DNA from: Flavobacterium sp. Root420
GTDB taxonomy: Bacteria; Bacteroidota; Bacteroidia; Flavobacteriales; Flavobacteriaceae
Assembly (NCBI RefSeq): GCF_001427905.1
Contig: NZ_LMEF01000001.1
Location: 124,394 to 188,393, forward strand
Direction: 5' to 3'
Length of the DNA: 64,000 nucleotides
The notes under the pieces are model-generated. The model worked only from the letters and a program-made list of their open reading frames with translations. It ran no database searches and had not been told where the DNA came from. Below are positions 38,397-48,113 of the stretch, piece after piece (position 1 is the stretch's first letter; the number at the start of each line of letters is the position of its first letter). The position numbers were made by a program, and so were the translations under genes.

Positions 38397-39666
38397 TTAA
38401 AAAGTTTCTCCGGCATTTAAATAAAATCCTTTAGAACTATTTCCCCACGCATAATCTACAATAAGATTGGTGCGCGTAGCCTTATCGATTAAAATACGCA
38501 GGCCAATTCCTGCTGCAGGCTGAATAGAGTGAAAAAGTTTCGTATTTGTTTCCGGATTACTTGCCGTTACAAAGTTAGTGAATACGGTTCCGCTAAACAT
38601 TTGATTGCAGGTAATTGGGAACCGAAATTCAGAAGCGAGATAAATTAAATTTGTTCCTCTGAATAATCCCTGCGTATACCCTTCCCCGCTGCGGCTGCGC
38701 TGATCCCAGCCAATCGCCGGTAAATTTAAATAAGGTACTTTTCCTCGTGTTACAAATTGTCCATAGGTCCAAAGCGCTAAAATATAACGTTCGTTTTTCT
38801 GCGAAAGCGGAATAAAATTGCGGTACTCCGTATAAAGAACATTGCTATTATCCTGATTTTTAAACAATACAGGATTAAAACGATAATTTAAGTTCGCAAA
38901 CCATCCACGTGTCGCATTAACCTGATTGTCTCTGGAATCGTAAACCAGATTAAGGCTCACACCTGTCAAAAAATACTCCAGATTATCAAATCCATATTTT
39001 TGGCTATTCGTAATGATTGGTCGTTTTTCCGTTAGCCAAATCCAGTTCTTTATCTACAATATTGGCATACCAATCGATATTGATTCCGCCGCCCACATAA
39101 AAATTCTTCTTTACTTCAAAAGAGGCAGTCTGATGAAATTTAAAGTAATTGTAATCCATCGATTGTGCCAGTGAATCAATACTAAATCCCTTTAGTTTAT
39201 CTCTGGTGGGAGGAATAATATTGGTTCCTAAACCATAATTAGGCTGAGAAAATATATACATTCGATAATCACCACTTAAAAATATCCTGTTATTTTTTAA
39301 TAAAATATTGTTCTTGATATTTACCAGCCATTGCTTTTTTGTGGTGTAGGTTATTCCAACATTGGCTATCGAAAATTTATCGTTTTTTTCTTTTCCTTTA
39401 AAAGTATATTGCGCAACTGCTCCATAAAAGAACCCGGTTGCAGGTTGAGAACCAATTGCCGGAATAATTAAAAAGAAATTGTTTTTTGTGGGTTTAACAA
39501 CATAAACGGAATCTTTCTTTTTGAAGATTTCCAATATTGTTTTTGGAGAACATAGTTCGGCACTAATAGAATCGTTTTGAGCGATTGAGGAAAAATGTAT
39601 TAAAAAGAACAACCCTAAGATTTTATATTTCGTCTGAAAGCAATTATTTTTTAAAAAATTCACCAT
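38397..39666 (-). pseudogene. Omp85/BamA-type surface-antigen barrel protein, frameshifted
   Basis: Two consecutive frames make one protein. The first (39666-39004) starts MVNFLKNNCF with a signal peptide (about 15-35) and barrel strands such as IPAIGSQPATGFFYGAVAQYTF and NYGLGTNIIPPTRDKL, and ends at a TAG after TTNHYE. The second continues in the next frame as SQKYGFDNLEYFLTGVSLN, VYDSRDNQVNATRGWFANLNY, IGWDQRSRSGEGYTQGLFRG, AAGIGLRILIDKATRTNLIV, ending with GETF, the terminal aromatic of a barrel. One extra base or two missing near 39004 would restore a single frame. POTRA domains are absent. Either a real inactivation, a programmed shift or a sequence error. Confidence 0.8.
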
Positions 39667-39789
39667 CTGAAGTTTTATTTTTTTGAAATAATGATTCAAT
39701 CTTACTGTAAATATAAACCTTATTTTCAATATTTTACAGAAACAATCCCTTAAATTGAAATGAAAACTTTTTCAATAATTTAAAAATAT

Positions 39790-40440
39790 ATGACTTATAT
39801 GACGTCAATTATTGGGGTAATTATTATCTTTTCACTCTCAAATAATCATCAAAAAACAACATTGAAAAAAGAGTCCGAATATTTTCTTGATAAAGAATAT
39901 GATACTATTGTTTATGGTAGAGACGAACTTAATTTTAAAGATTTTGAATGTTGTATTTTTAATAATTGTAATTTTTCCGCCTGTACTTTCTTAGCTGTTA
40001 CTTTTATAGATTGTACTTTTAATGATTGTATCTTTAATGAAGCCAAAATCAATTATGTGGCTTTTAGAACAGCAACTTTTAATCGTTGTGAAATCAAAGA
40101 AGTAAATTTTGCGATGTGCGACAAATTAATCTTTGAAGTTCATTTTCACGATTGTATATTGGATTTTTCAAAGTTTTATACTTTAAAAATAAAAGGAACA
40201 ACATTTACCAAGTGTAGCCTGATTGCCGTAGATTTTATGTCGACAGATCTTACAAGTGTACTTTTTGATAACTGCGATTTATACCGCTCTGAATTTGATA
40301 AAGCCATCGCCAACAAAGCCGATTTTAAAACGAGTTATAATTACACTATTGATCCCTCCAAAACGAAATTAAAGAAAGCTGTTTTTGCTTTGAAAGAAGT
40401 GAAGGGGTTGTTGTTTAAGCATGATGTTTTGGTGAGTTAG
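39790..40440 (+). CDS. Pentapeptide-repeat protein (Qnr-like fold)
   Basis: 216 residues. From about residue 48 it is a right-handed quadrilateral helix with Phe/Leu at every fifth position: DFECCIFNNCNFSACTFLAV, FIDCTFNDCIFNEAKINYVA, ATFNRCEIKEVNFAMCDKLI, GTTFTKCSLIAVDFMSTDLT, SVLFDNCDLYRSEFDKAIAN. It is unusually rich in Cys (about a dozen). Residues 1-20 are hydrophobic (TSIIGVIIIFSLS) and may be an anchor, or the start may be downstream. Relatives such as Qnr mimic DNA and protect gyrase; here that is only a possibility. Its divergent neighbour is the frameshifted barrel gene. Confidence 0.85.
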   Translation: MTYMTSIIGVIIIFSLSNNHQKTTLKKESEYFLDKEYDTIVYGRDELNFKDFECCIFNNCNFSACTFLAVTFIDCTFNDCIFNEAKINYVAFRTATFNRCEIKEVNFAMCDKLIFEVHFHDCILDFSKFYTLKIKGTTFTKCSLIAVDFMSTDLTSVLFDNCDLYRSEFDKAIANKADFKTSYNYTIDPSKTKLKKAVFALKEVKGLLFKHDVLVS

Positions 40441-40508
40441 GAGAATAAAAAAAAGCTAGTTTAAAACTAATTTTTTTTATCACATTTTTTACCTGCATAA
40501 TTATTCTA

Positions 40509-41483
40509 CTATTTTATTTTTATATTTTCAGCTATATTTTTGTATTCATTAAAATGAACATATTTTTTGGAAATATCTGTTCCTACAAATTGAATTATAC
40601 CTTTTGGCGTTTGTTTTATATACTGATAAATTTTTAGCTCTTTTTCTTCGAAAATTCCAAACATTTCTACCTTTATTATTTCGTTTTCTTCTTCTTTATA
40701 TTTCTTTTCAGAAATCATCTTTATTTTAATATTTTTCTCTTTATAAATATTATTTTCATATTTATAAATCAATTTATCGCTGTAAGTTTTTAAATCAAAA
40801 CCATGAAGATTATTAGGTAAAAATCCAATTGAAAAATTATTTGTATAGATTCCATTTCCTGTCATTTTTTCTTTTCCAATAGTATATACACCAACATTAC
40901 TCATGACATTTAATAATTGAAACTCTGACTTTTTTAAATCTACATTATAAAATAAATTATCATCAATGTTTGTTTTTATTTCTTTATCATAATATGTACT
41001 TAAAACTAAATCAGTAATTTCCTTTCTTTCTTTTTCATCATTTTGAAAGATTCCAATAACTAAAACCGAAAAGGAAGTATCCCCAAATGTTAAAATTATT
41101 TGTTCAGAATCTTGACCTTGAGGAGCAAACCCACAATAAGCATCATAACTTCCTAACTTAAATTCTTTCTTTGTTCCTATTCTTCCGCCTTGCTTTTCTA
41201 ATTCGTTTATTTTACTAATTATATTTGGAATTACCTCATAATAATCTTGATTTAGAATTTCAATAACCTGAAAGTAATTTTTAGAATCTTTTTGAAATCT
41301 TTTTAACTCCTTATAGTATATATAATCTTTAGACTCATTGATTATTATTTTTGTTCCTTTTATGTTTACTTTATTTTCAATACCCGAAATATTAATTTGA
41401 TCAGGAATATTTATTAACTGCCCGGAAGTTTCACAACTATAACTTAAAAACATTAATAAAAACAATACAACTGTTTGCTTCAT
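40509..41483 (-). CDS. Hypothetical lipoprotein
   Basis: 324 residues. The lipoprotein signal ends in SYSC (Cys about 17). The mature part has repeated strand-helix segments (KGTKIIINESKDYIYYKELK, GSYDAYCGFAPQGQDSEQII, SIGFLPNNLHGFDLKTYSDK, KIKMISEKKYKEEENEIIKV) and no catalytic motif I recognise. It follows the GNAT gene by 31 bases and is likely the last gene of a guaC-GNAT-lipoprotein unit, although the three have no evident common role. Base composition is even more AT-rich than neighbours, hinting at a later arrival. Function unknown. Confidence 0.7.
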   Translation of the reverse strand: MKQTVVLFLLMFLSYSCETSGQLINIPDQINISGIENKVNIKGTKIIINESKDYIYYKELKRFQKDSKNYFQVIEILNQDYYEVIPNIISKINELEKQGGRIGTKKEFKLGSYDAYCGFAPQGQDSEQIILTFGDTSFSVLVIGIFQNDEKERKEITDLVLSTYYDKEIKTNIDDNLFYNVDLKKSEFQLLNVMSNVGVYTIGKEKMTGNGIYTNNFSIGFLPNNLHGFDLKTYSDKLIYKYENNIYKEKNIKIKMISEKKYKEEENEIIKVEMFGIFEEKELKIYQYIKQTPKGIIQFVGTDISKKYVHFNEYKNIAENIKIK

Positions 41484-41514
41484 TACTTTTATTTATTATA
41501 TTTCAAAATATATT

Positions 41515-42012
41515 TTACAACTTCTTCTCCATCACATAATCTTCCATCAAATAGCCTTTTCCAATATCAATATTAACTTCATCGACAACTTCAAAACCTA
41601 TTTTTTTATAAAAACCTAAAGCCGAATTAAATCGGTTTACATTTAAAATTAACGCTGTAGAATTATTGTCTAGAGCTAGTTTTCCAATTTCATCAATGAC
41701 CTTCTTACCAATTCCTTTTCCTTGTGTTTCAGGCAAAAGGTATATTTTATGAATTTTAGTTACAGCTTTATCATTATAATTATGTTCTATTCCAATGAAT
41801 CCTAAATTCGTTTCATCTTCATAAATCATATAAAACAATTGTTCTTTTTTATTGTATTGAAGGGTTAGTGCTTCATTAGAATAAAAAAGATCTAACATAT
41901 AATCTAATTGTTCTTTTGATAGAATTTCGCCGTAAGTAATTGGCCAGGTTATGTGTACTATATTTTGAATTTGTTTAATATCACAAATAGTTGCTACTGA
42001 AATTGTAATCAT
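41515..42012 (-). CDS. GNAT-family N-acetyltransferase
   Basis: 165 residues with the GNAT fold. Motif A, which binds the acetyl-CoA pyrophosphate, reads IYLLPETQGKGIGKKVIDEI; motif B has ALILNVNRFNSALGFYKKIGFEVVDE. The N-terminal part (QNIVHITWPITYGEILSKEQ, YMLDLFYS) is typical of the ElaA/PhnO-like single-domain group. The C-terminus ends GYLMEDYVMEKKL, as in many spermidine- or aminoacyl-type acetyltransferases of Bacteroidota. It starts 22 bases after the guaC stop. Substrate unknown. Confidence 0.92.
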   Translation of the reverse strand: MITISVATICDIKQIQNIVHITWPITYGEILSKEQLDYMLDLFYSNEALTLQYNKKEQLFYMIYEDETNLGFIGIEHNYNDKAVTKIHKIYLLPETQGKGIGKKVIDEIGKLALDNNSTALILNVNRFNSALGFYKKIGFEVVDEVNIDIGKGYLMEDYVMEKKL

Positions 42013-42033
42013 ATTATATTTAAAATGCTTTTA

Positions 42034-43074
42034 TTATTTAGTAAAAACCTGATTTTCCTGTTCGCTTACGCGGATGAATGTTGTTCGTTTAGTCAGTTCT
42101 TTCAATCTCGATGCACCTACATATGTACAAGCGCTTCGCAATCCTCCCAAAATATCCAAGACTGTATTGATAACTTTTCCTTTAAAAGGAACCTGAACTG
42201 TTTTTCCTTCGCTGGCTCTGTATTCAGCCACACCTCCAACATGTTTATCCATGGCTGTTGTAGAGCTCATTCCGTAAAATTGCTTGAATTTTTGGCCATT
42301 TATTTCTATTAACTCTCCTCCACTCTCCGTATGTCCGGCTAACATTCCGCCAAGCATTACAAAATCAGATCCTGCACCAAAAGCTTTGGCAACATCGCCC
42401 GGAGTACTGCATCCGCCATCACTTATAATATGTCCGCCTAAACCATGTGCAGCGTCGGCACATTCGATAATTGCAGAAAGCTGTGGATAACCAACACCTG
42501 TTTTAACACGAGTGGTACAAACAGAACCTGGCCCAATTCCGACCTTTACGATATCGGCTCCAGCCAAAAGTAATTCTTCGACCATTTCGCCGGTAACTAC
42601 ATTTCCGGCAATAATAACTTGATCCGGATATTGTTTACGGGTTTGTTTTAAAAACTGTACAAAGTGTTCCGAATAGCCGTTCGCAACATCAATACAGATA
42701 AATTTCAAAAACGGATTTACTGTTATAATTTGGCCAATTTTTGCAAAATCTTCTTTGCCTGTACCGGTGCTTATAGCAATATAATTATAGTAATCTTCTG
42801 GTACATTTTTAAGAAAATCATTCCATTCTTCGGGAGAATAATGTTTGTGAATCGCTGTAAAAAGCTTTTCACCAGCTAAAACTTTAGCCATTTCAAAGGT
42901 TCCAACTGTATCCATATTAGCAGCCATAATCGGAATTCCTGTCCAGATTGTGGTACTGTGCAAAAATTTAAAATTTCGTTCGAGAGAGACTTCAGATCTA
43001 CTTTTAAGCGTTGATCTTTTTGGACGAATCATTACATCTTTAAACCCTAATTTTAAATCAGTTTCTATTCTCAT
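42034..43074 (-). CDS. guaC: GMP reductase
   Basis: 346 residues, matching the usual length of GuaC (about 347). TIM-barrel IMPDH/GMPR family: [56 protein letters not shown], the active-site loop [20 protein letters not shown] with catalytic Cys, [18 protein letters not shown], and [20 protein letters not shown]. It lacks the CBS domains of IMP dehydrogenase, and YGMSS is a GMP reductase signature. It converts GMP to IMP with NADPH. A TATCTTTG -7 box (43105-43098 on the reverse strand) lies upstream. Confidence 0.95.
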   Translation of the reverse strand: MRIETDLKLGFKDVMIRPKRSTLKSRSEVSLERNFKFLHSTTIWTGIPIMAANMDTVGTFEMAKVLAGEKLFTAIHKHYSPEEWNDFLKNVPEDYYNYIAISTGTGKEDFAKIGQIITVNPFLKFICIDVANGYSEHFVQFLKQTRKQYPDQVIIAGNVVTGEMVEELLLAGADIVKVGIGPGSVCTTRVKTGVGYPQLSAIIECADAAHGLGGHIISDGGCSTPGDVAKAFGAGSDFVMLGGMLAGHTESGGELIEINGQKFKQFYGMSSTTAMDKHVGGVAEYRASEGKTVQVPFKGKVINTVLDILGGLRSACTYVGASRLKELTKRTTFIRVSEQENQVFTK

Positions 43075-43186
43075 GGCTTTAAATTTTCTGTTACTTTCAA
43101 AGATATTAATTTTGAAAATGAAGTCTTTAAAATCAATAGAAAACTAATTATTCAGTTATTAACAATTGTAGATTGTAGATTATTTA

Positions 43187-43270
43187 GAAAATTCCGCCGA
43201 GATTCACAAAAGGTTTCGCAGAGATTCACAAAGTTTTGAAAACCTGAAACTTGAAACTTTTAAAAACTTG
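43187..43270. repeat. Iterated-word intergenic repeat (GAGATTCACAAAG, CTTGAAAC)
   Basis: GAGATTCACAAAAGG and CAGAGATTCACAAAGTTTTG are two direct copies, followed by CCTGAAACTTGAAAC and AACTTGAAAC iterated words. It lies between guaC (start 43074) and miaE (end 43284) and resembles the outer words at 11497-11530. Confidence 0.5.
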
Positions 43271-43283
43271 AAACAAAAATTTC

Positions 43284-43877
43284 CTATCCGTGAATCGTCT
43301 CCCCTTTTCCGTAATTTGAAATAATCGATTCTTCATAGGCCAACCATTCTCTCCAGCGTTTTTCAACGTCGATTCCTACTCCGTATTTTCTGGCGTATGT
43401 TATGAAGGTTGTGTAATGTCCGGCTTCGCTTTCCATCAATTCTCTGTAAAATACAGCCAATTCTTCATCCTGGATATTTTCAGATAAAACTTTAAAACGC
43501 TCACAACTTCTCGCTTCAATCATTGCTGAGAACAATAATCTTTCTACAAGACCAGAAACACGACTTCCGTCTCCGCTTTTTTTCATGTATTGATAAAGTT
43601 CGTTTACATAATCATCTTTACGTTCGCGTCCTAGTTTTAGTCCTCTTTTAATGATTATATTGTGAACCTGTTCAAAATGATCGATTTCTTCTTTGGCTAA
43701 AGCCAATAAATCTTTCACCAAATCCTGATGTTCTGAGTTATTAGTGATAATGGTTATCGCATTAGTCGCTGCTTTTTGCTCGCACCAGGCGTGATCTGTC
43801 AGGATTTCCTCAATATTTTTTTCTACAATATTTACCCATCTTGGATCAGTTGGCAATTGTAATCTTAGTACGCCCAT
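43284..43877 (-). CDS. miaE: tRNA-(ms[2]io[6]A)-hydroxylase
   Basis: 197 residues of a ferritin-like diiron hydroxylase. Ligand motifs: HAWCEQKAATNAITIITN (Glu), KEEIDHFEQVHNII (Glu..His), FSAMIEARSCERFKVL (Glu), and ELMESEAGHYTTFI (Glu..His). MiaE hydroxylates the isopentenyl group of the modified A37 base of certain tRNAs, using oxygen. The length is typical. It is monocistronic, with repeat-rich gaps on both sides, including the inverted AAGTCTTAAAGT words at 43883-43996 upstream. Confidence 0.92.
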   Translation of the reverse strand: MGVLRLQLPTDPRWVNIVEKNIEEILTDHAWCEQKAATNAITIITNNSEHQDLVKDLLALAKEEIDHFEQVHNIIIKRGLKLGRERKDDYVNELYQYMKKSGDGSRVSGLVERLLFSAMIEARSCERFKVLSENIQDEELAVFYRELMESEAGHYTTFITYARKYGVGIDVEKRWREWLAYEESIISNYGKGETIHG

Positions 43878-43882
43878 TTTTT

Positions 43883-43996
43883 AAGTCTTAAAGTTAGAAA
43901 GTCATAAAGTTGTAAAGCCGAAAAAAGTCGAAGATCAAAACTAGAATAGAGATTTGCATTCCATTCCAAGACTTTCGACCTTCGACTTTAAGACTT
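43883..43996. repeat. Inverted AAGTCTTAAAGT word repeat
   Basis: AAGTCTTAAAGT (43883-43894) and its exact complement (43985-43996) frame internal words AAAGTCATAAAG and ACTTTCGACCTTCGAC that pair loosely. It spans the gap between glyA (end 44009) and miaE (start 43877). Confidence 0.6.
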
Positions 43997-44008
43997 TATG
44001 ACTAATTT

Positions 44009-45283
44009 TTAGTATACGAAAATCGGTCTTTCGCTCATCATTTCGTTTACTTCGTTAGCTACTTCTTCGATAACTGCTTCATTGGTATGATCAGCTAATA
44101 CTTTATCGATTAAAGCTACGATAGTTTCCATATCTTCTTCAACTAAACCACGAGTTGTGATTGCAGCTGTTCCAACACGAATTCCAGAAGTTACAAATGG
44201 TGATTTATCATCAAATGGAACCATATTTTTATTTACTGTGATTTCAGCTTTTACTAATGCATTTTCAGCCTCTTTACCAGAAATATTTTTATTTCTTAAG
44301 TCAATAAGCATCATGTGATTATCAGTTCCGCCAGAAATAATTTTGTATCCTCTTTTTACAAAAGCATCTGCCATAGCATTTGCATTTTTTTGCAATTGCA
44401 TAGCATATGTAAAGAATTCATCTTTTAATGCCTCACCAAAAGCAACCGCTTTAGCAGCGATGATGTGCATTAAAGGTCCACCTTGATTTCCAGGGAAAAC
44501 GGCAAGATCTAATAAAGAGGACATCATTCTGATTTCTCCTTTTGGAGTTTTCAAACCTTGTGGGTTTTCGAAATCTTTTCCCATCAAAATCAAACCTCCA
44601 CGTGGTCCACGCAATGTTTTGTGCGTTGTTGTAGAAACAATATGACAATGAGGAATTGGGTCATTCATTAATCCCTTTGCAATTAAACCTGCAGGGTGAG
44701 AAATATCAGCAAATAAGATTGCTCCTACACTATCAGCGATTTCTCTGAAACGAGCAAAATCCATATCACGAGAATAAGCCGAAGCTCCTGCGATGATTAA
44801 TTTTGGTTGTTCTTTAGTTGCAATTTCCTGGATTTTATCATAATCTAAACGACCCGTTTCAGCATCGACACCGTAAAAAACCGGACGGTATAAACGACCG
44901 GAAAAGTTTACAGGAGAACCGTGAGTTAAGTGACCACCGTGAGATAAATCGAAACCTAAAATAGTATCACCAGGATTCAAACAAGCGTGGTAAACAGCAG
45001 TATTGGCCTGAGAACCAGAATGAGGCTGTACGTTTGCATATTCAGCACCAAATAATTCTTTAGCTCTGTCAATAGCAATTTGTTCAATAACGTCAACTAC
45101 TTCGCAACCGCCGTAGTATCTTTTGCCAGGATATCCCTCAGCATATTTGTTAGTTAAAACAGAACCAGCTGCTTCCATTACTTCGTCACTTACAAAGTTT
45201 TCTGAAGCAATAAGTTCTAATCCGTGAATTTGTCTGTCTTGTTCCTCTAGTATAAGGTCAAAAATTTGTTCGTCGCGTTGCAT
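44009..45283 (-). CDS. glyA: Serine hydroxymethyltransferase
   Basis: 424 residues from the ATG at 45283 ([20 protein letters not shown]); an upstream Met at 45319 would add 12 atypical residues. A fold-type I PLP enzyme: [66 protein letters not shown], and [17 protein letters not shown] with the PLP-binding Lys (THKT). It interconverts serine and glycine with tetrahydrofolate. A TATTTTTG -7 box (45316-45309 on the reverse strand) lies 26 bases upstream. It diverges from fahA. Confidence 0.97.
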   Translation of the reverse strand: MQRDEQIFDLILEEQDRQIHGLELIASENFVSDEVMEAAGSVLTNKYAEGYPGKRYYGGCEVVDVIEQIAIDRAKELFGAEYANVQPHSGSQANTAVYHACLNPGDTILGFDLSHGGHLTHGSPVNFSGRLYRPVFYGVDAETGRLDYDKIQEIATKEQPKLIIAGASAYSRDMDFARFREIADSVGAILFADISHPAGLIAKGLMNDPIPHCHIVSTTTHKTLRGPRGGLILMGKDFENPQGLKTPKGEIRMMSSLLDLAVFPGNQGGPLMHIIAAKAVAFGEALKDEFFTYAMQLQKNANAMADAFVKRGYKIISGGTDNHMMLIDLRNKNISGKEAENALVKAEITVNKNMVPFDDKSPFVTSGIRVGTAAITTRGLVEEDMETIVALIDKVLADHTNEAVIEEVANEVNEMMSERPIFVY

Positions 45284-45327
45284 TTTTTCGTTTTTCGTTA
45301 ATTTGATGCAAAAATACAAAAAAACGT

Positions 45328-45357
45328 TTGTGATACTGTTAGATTATGATATATTTG
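45328..45357 (+). promoter_or_regulatory. Flavobacterial promoter of fahA
   Basis: TTG (45328-45330), exactly 19 nt, then TATATTTG (45350-45357), a full match to the consensus. The leader to the fahA ATG at 45392 would be about 29 nt. Confidence 0.7.
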
Positions 45358-45391
45358 ACATAGAATTTTTCAACAAATAATTAACATACAC

Positions 45392-46675
45392 ATGCCAATA
45401 ACCGCAAACGATACCAAAAGAAAATCATGGTTAGAAGTACCAGAAAATAGTGACTTCCCTATACAGAATATTCCTTTCGGTGTATTTCTTACCAAAGAAA
45501 ATGTCGTTACAGTAGGAACAAGAATTGGCGATTACGCTATAGATTTAGGGGCTTTACAACAATTAAACTATTTTGAAGGAATAGATTTAACCGATGATAT
45601 GTTCATGCAGGATACGCTAAATGATTTTATTTCTGACGGAAAAAAAACATGGCGATTAGTCCGAAACCGTATCGCAGAGATATTTGATGCTACCAACCCA
45701 CAACTTAGAGATTCAACAAAAGATCGCGATATTGTTATTTTTAAAATTGATGATGTAGAGATGCAATTACCCGTGTTAATTGGTGATTACACTGATTTTT
45801 ACTCTAGTAAAGAACACGCTACGAACGTTGGAAAAATGTTTCGCGATCCTGAAAATGCCTTATTACCAAACTGGTTACACATTCCGGTAGGTTACCACGG
45901 AAGAAGTTCGACAATTGTTCCGTCCGGAATTCCGGTTCACAGGCCAATGGGACAAACTTTGCCAGCTGGAGAAAAATATCCTGTTTTTGGTCCGTCTCGT
46001 TTAGTTGATTTTGAGCTTGAAACAGCCTTTATTACAACAGACGTGAATGTAATGGGAGAAAATATCCCAACATATGAAACGGAAGATTATATTTTCGGGA
46101 TGGTTTTGTTGAATGACTGGAGTGCGCGCGATATTCAGAAATGGGAATATGTGCCTCTTGGACCATTCTTAGCCAAAAACTTTGCAACGTCAATTTCTCC
46201 ATGGATTGTAACTATGGATGCTTTGGAACCTTTTAGAACTAAAGGTCCAAAACAAGATCCGTCGCCACTTCCTTACTTACAGACTAAAGGAAAAAAAGCT
46301 TTTGACATTCATTTAGAGGTTTCCATACAACCTGAAGATCAGGAAGAAACTGTAGTTTCTAAATCAAATTTTAAATATTTATATTGGTCTATGGCACAGC
46401 AATTAGCACATCATACCTCAAACGGTTGTCGTGTAAATTCTGGCGATATGATGGGTTCCGGAACGATTTCTGGTCCAACTCCTGACAGTTTTGGTTCTAT
46501 GCTTGAATTGACTTGGGGAGGAAAAAATCCAATAAAACTTAAAGATGGCAGCGAACGTAAATTTATCGAAGATAATGATACTGTCATCATAAGAGGTTTT
46601 TGCGAAAATGCCGAAGTTCGTCTTGGTTTTGGTGAGGTTTGCAGCCAATTATTACCTCCTTTTATCAGACCATGA
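45392..46675 (+). CDS. fahA: Fumarylacetoacetase
   Basis: 427 residues, the normal size of FAH. Elements: SWLEVPENSDFPIQNIPFGV (N-terminal SH3-like part), DYTDFYSSKEHATNVGKMFR with the catalytic His and Asp, VPSGIPVHRPMGQ, DFELETAFITTDVN with metal-binding Glu residues, LLNDWSARDIQKWEYVPLGP (metal Asp), and GDMMGSGTISGPTPDSFGSM. It cleaves fumarylacetoacetate to fumarate and acetoacetate, the last step of tyrosine and phenylalanine breakdown. The other pathway genes are not in the window. It has a textbook promoter at 45328-45357 and a strong terminator at 46723-46770. Confidence 0.97.
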   Translation: MPITANDTKRKSWLEVPENSDFPIQNIPFGVFLTKENVVTVGTRIGDYAIDLGALQQLNYFEGIDLTDDMFMQDTLNDFISDGKKTWRLVRNRIAEIFDATNPQLRDSTKDRDIVIFKIDDVEMQLPVLIGDYTDFYSSKEHATNVGKMFRDPENALLPNWLHIPVGYHGRSSTIVPSGIPVHRPMGQTLPAGEKYPVFGPSRLVDFELETAFITTDVNVMGENIPTYETEDYIFGMVLLNDWSARDIQKWEYVPLGPFLAKNFATSISPWIVTMDALEPFRTKGPKQDPSPLPYLQTKGKKAFDIHLEVSIQPEDQEETVVSKSNFKYLYWSMAQQLAHHTSNGCRVNSGDMMGSGTISGPTPDSFGSMLELTWGGKNPIKLKDGSERKFIEDNDTVIIRGFCENAEVRLGFGEVCSQLLPPFIRP

Positions 46676-46722
46676 AGAAAAGATAAAACACATTAATTGT
46701 TAATTATTAATTATTAATGTAT

Positions 46723-46770
46723 ACAAATAAAAAAGCTTGTTAGGTCGTACTAACAAGCTTTTTTATTTGT
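46723..46770. terminator. Strong terminator after fahA, bidirectional
   Basis: Perfect 21-bp stem: ACAAATAAAAAAGCTTGTTA plus G on the left (46723-46743), complement 46750-46770, loop GTCGTA. The T tract lies inside the right arm. It separates fahA from the converging agmatine deiminase. Confidence 0.9.
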
Positions 46771-46886
46771 ATTATTTTGCCAAAAATTAAAGGATTAAAA
46801 ATAATTTTTTTTCTCATTTCACAATAAACACTACAATTAATTATTAGTTAAAAAACTTGGTGTCTTTCTGCCTTTGTGGCAATTGT

Positions 46887-47927
46887 TTAGGCCGGAATCT
46901 GCTGACTTAAGCAATGCAATGTTCCGAATCCCCAGATGAAATCGATACAACTGATTCCGATTACTTCTCTATCAGGGAAACATTCCGACAATATATTTAA
47001 GGCCACACGATCATTGCTGTCGTTAAATGTTGGTACTAAAACACATTTATTTAAAATTAAGAAGTTAGCATAACTAGCCGGCAATCTTAAATCTTCAAAA
47101 TCAACACGTTTTGGCATTGGCAATGCTACAATTGTTGGCGATTTTCCGTCTTCTAATTTTGCATTTTGCAAGCGTTTTAGATTATCCTGTAATGGTTTGT
47201 AGTTTGAATCATTTTTATCTGTTTCAACAATAGTTACGATGGTATCTTCATTTACAAATCGGCATAAATCGTCGATGTGACCGTGTGTATCGTCACCTTC
47301 TATTCCGTCTCCCAACCAGATTACATTGGTAACTCCAAGATATTCTTTAAAAACAGCTTCGTAATCTTCTTTGGTAAAACCTGCATTTCGAACCTGAATC
47401 GTTGGATGCATCAGACATTCTTCAGAAGTCAATAATGTCCCTTTTCCATTTACATCAATTGCACCGCCTTCAACAATTACCGGTTTTCCTTTATACATTA
47501 CTTGTGTAAGCGGAACATCAATAAAAGCGGCAATTTTGCCTGGAACAAATTTATCTAACTGGTAATTTTTGTATTTCGCCCAACCATTAAAATTAAAATT
47601 TAATGCTTCTCTTTTTGAACCATTTTTTACAATAATTGGCCCGGAATCGCGCATCCAGCTTCTGTTTGTTTTATGAATAATGAAAGAAACGTTAGCGGTA
47701 TTTACGCGGGCTCTTTCTAACATTTCTGCTACTTTTTCTTTTAATTTTTCATCGGCTACGACCAAAAAAACCGTTTCAAAAGTGGCTACTTTTTTAATAA
47801 ACTCTACAAAAGCCCATTGAACAGCTTCGTATTTTCCTGGCCAGTCGTTACCATTGTGCGGAAAACATAAAATAATTCCTTGTTGTTTTTCCCATTCTGC
47901 TGGAAATCTTCTATTATTTGTTGACAT
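46887..47927 (-). CDS. aguA: Agmatine deiminase
   Basis: 346 residues of the peptidyl-arginine deiminase/agmatine deiminase family. Signatures: FPAEWEKQQGIILCFPHNGN (N-terminal, with Trp/Glu), SWMRDSGPIIVKNG (Asp and Arg), VIVEGGAIDVNGKGTLLTSE, WLGDGIEGDDTHGHIDDLCR (catalytic His/Asp), and the C-terminal nucleophile Cys in FGTLHCLSQQIP. It converts agmatine to N-carbamoylputrescine and ammonia. The next enzyme, N-carbamoylputrescine amidase, is at 51224-52111, so both steps to putrescine are present. A TATCTTTG -7 box (47961-47954 on the reverse strand) lies upstream. Confidence 0.93.
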   Translation of the reverse strand: MSTNNRRFPAEWEKQQGIILCFPHNGNDWPGKYEAVQWAFVEFIKKVATFETVFLVVADEKLKEKVAEMLERARVNTANVSFIIHKTNRSWMRDSGPIIVKNGSKREALNFNFNGWAKYKNYQLDKFVPGKIAAFIDVPLTQVMYKGKPVIVEGGAIDVNGKGTLLTSEECLMHPTIQVRNAGFTKEDYEAVFKEYLGVTNVIWLGDGIEGDDTHGHIDDLCRFVNEDTIVTIVETDKNDSNYKPLQDNLKRLQNAKLEDGKSPTIVALPMPKRVDFEDLRLPASYANFLILNKCVLVPTFNDSNDRVALNILSECFPDREVIGISCIDFIWGFGTLHCLSQQIPA

Positions 47928-48113
47928 AAAGAGGTTCTAAATTTGAAAGAATACAAAGATAATCATTCGGGAGGATTATAAAACAGTCTACTGAAAATCC
48001 ACTAGAATTAAGCCAAAATATCTTCCAGAAATTAAGTTAAAGATTAAATAATGAAGGCTTAATATCTGGCCAAATTCTGCTAATTACTTTTGACGCAACT
48101 AAAAACTAATAAA

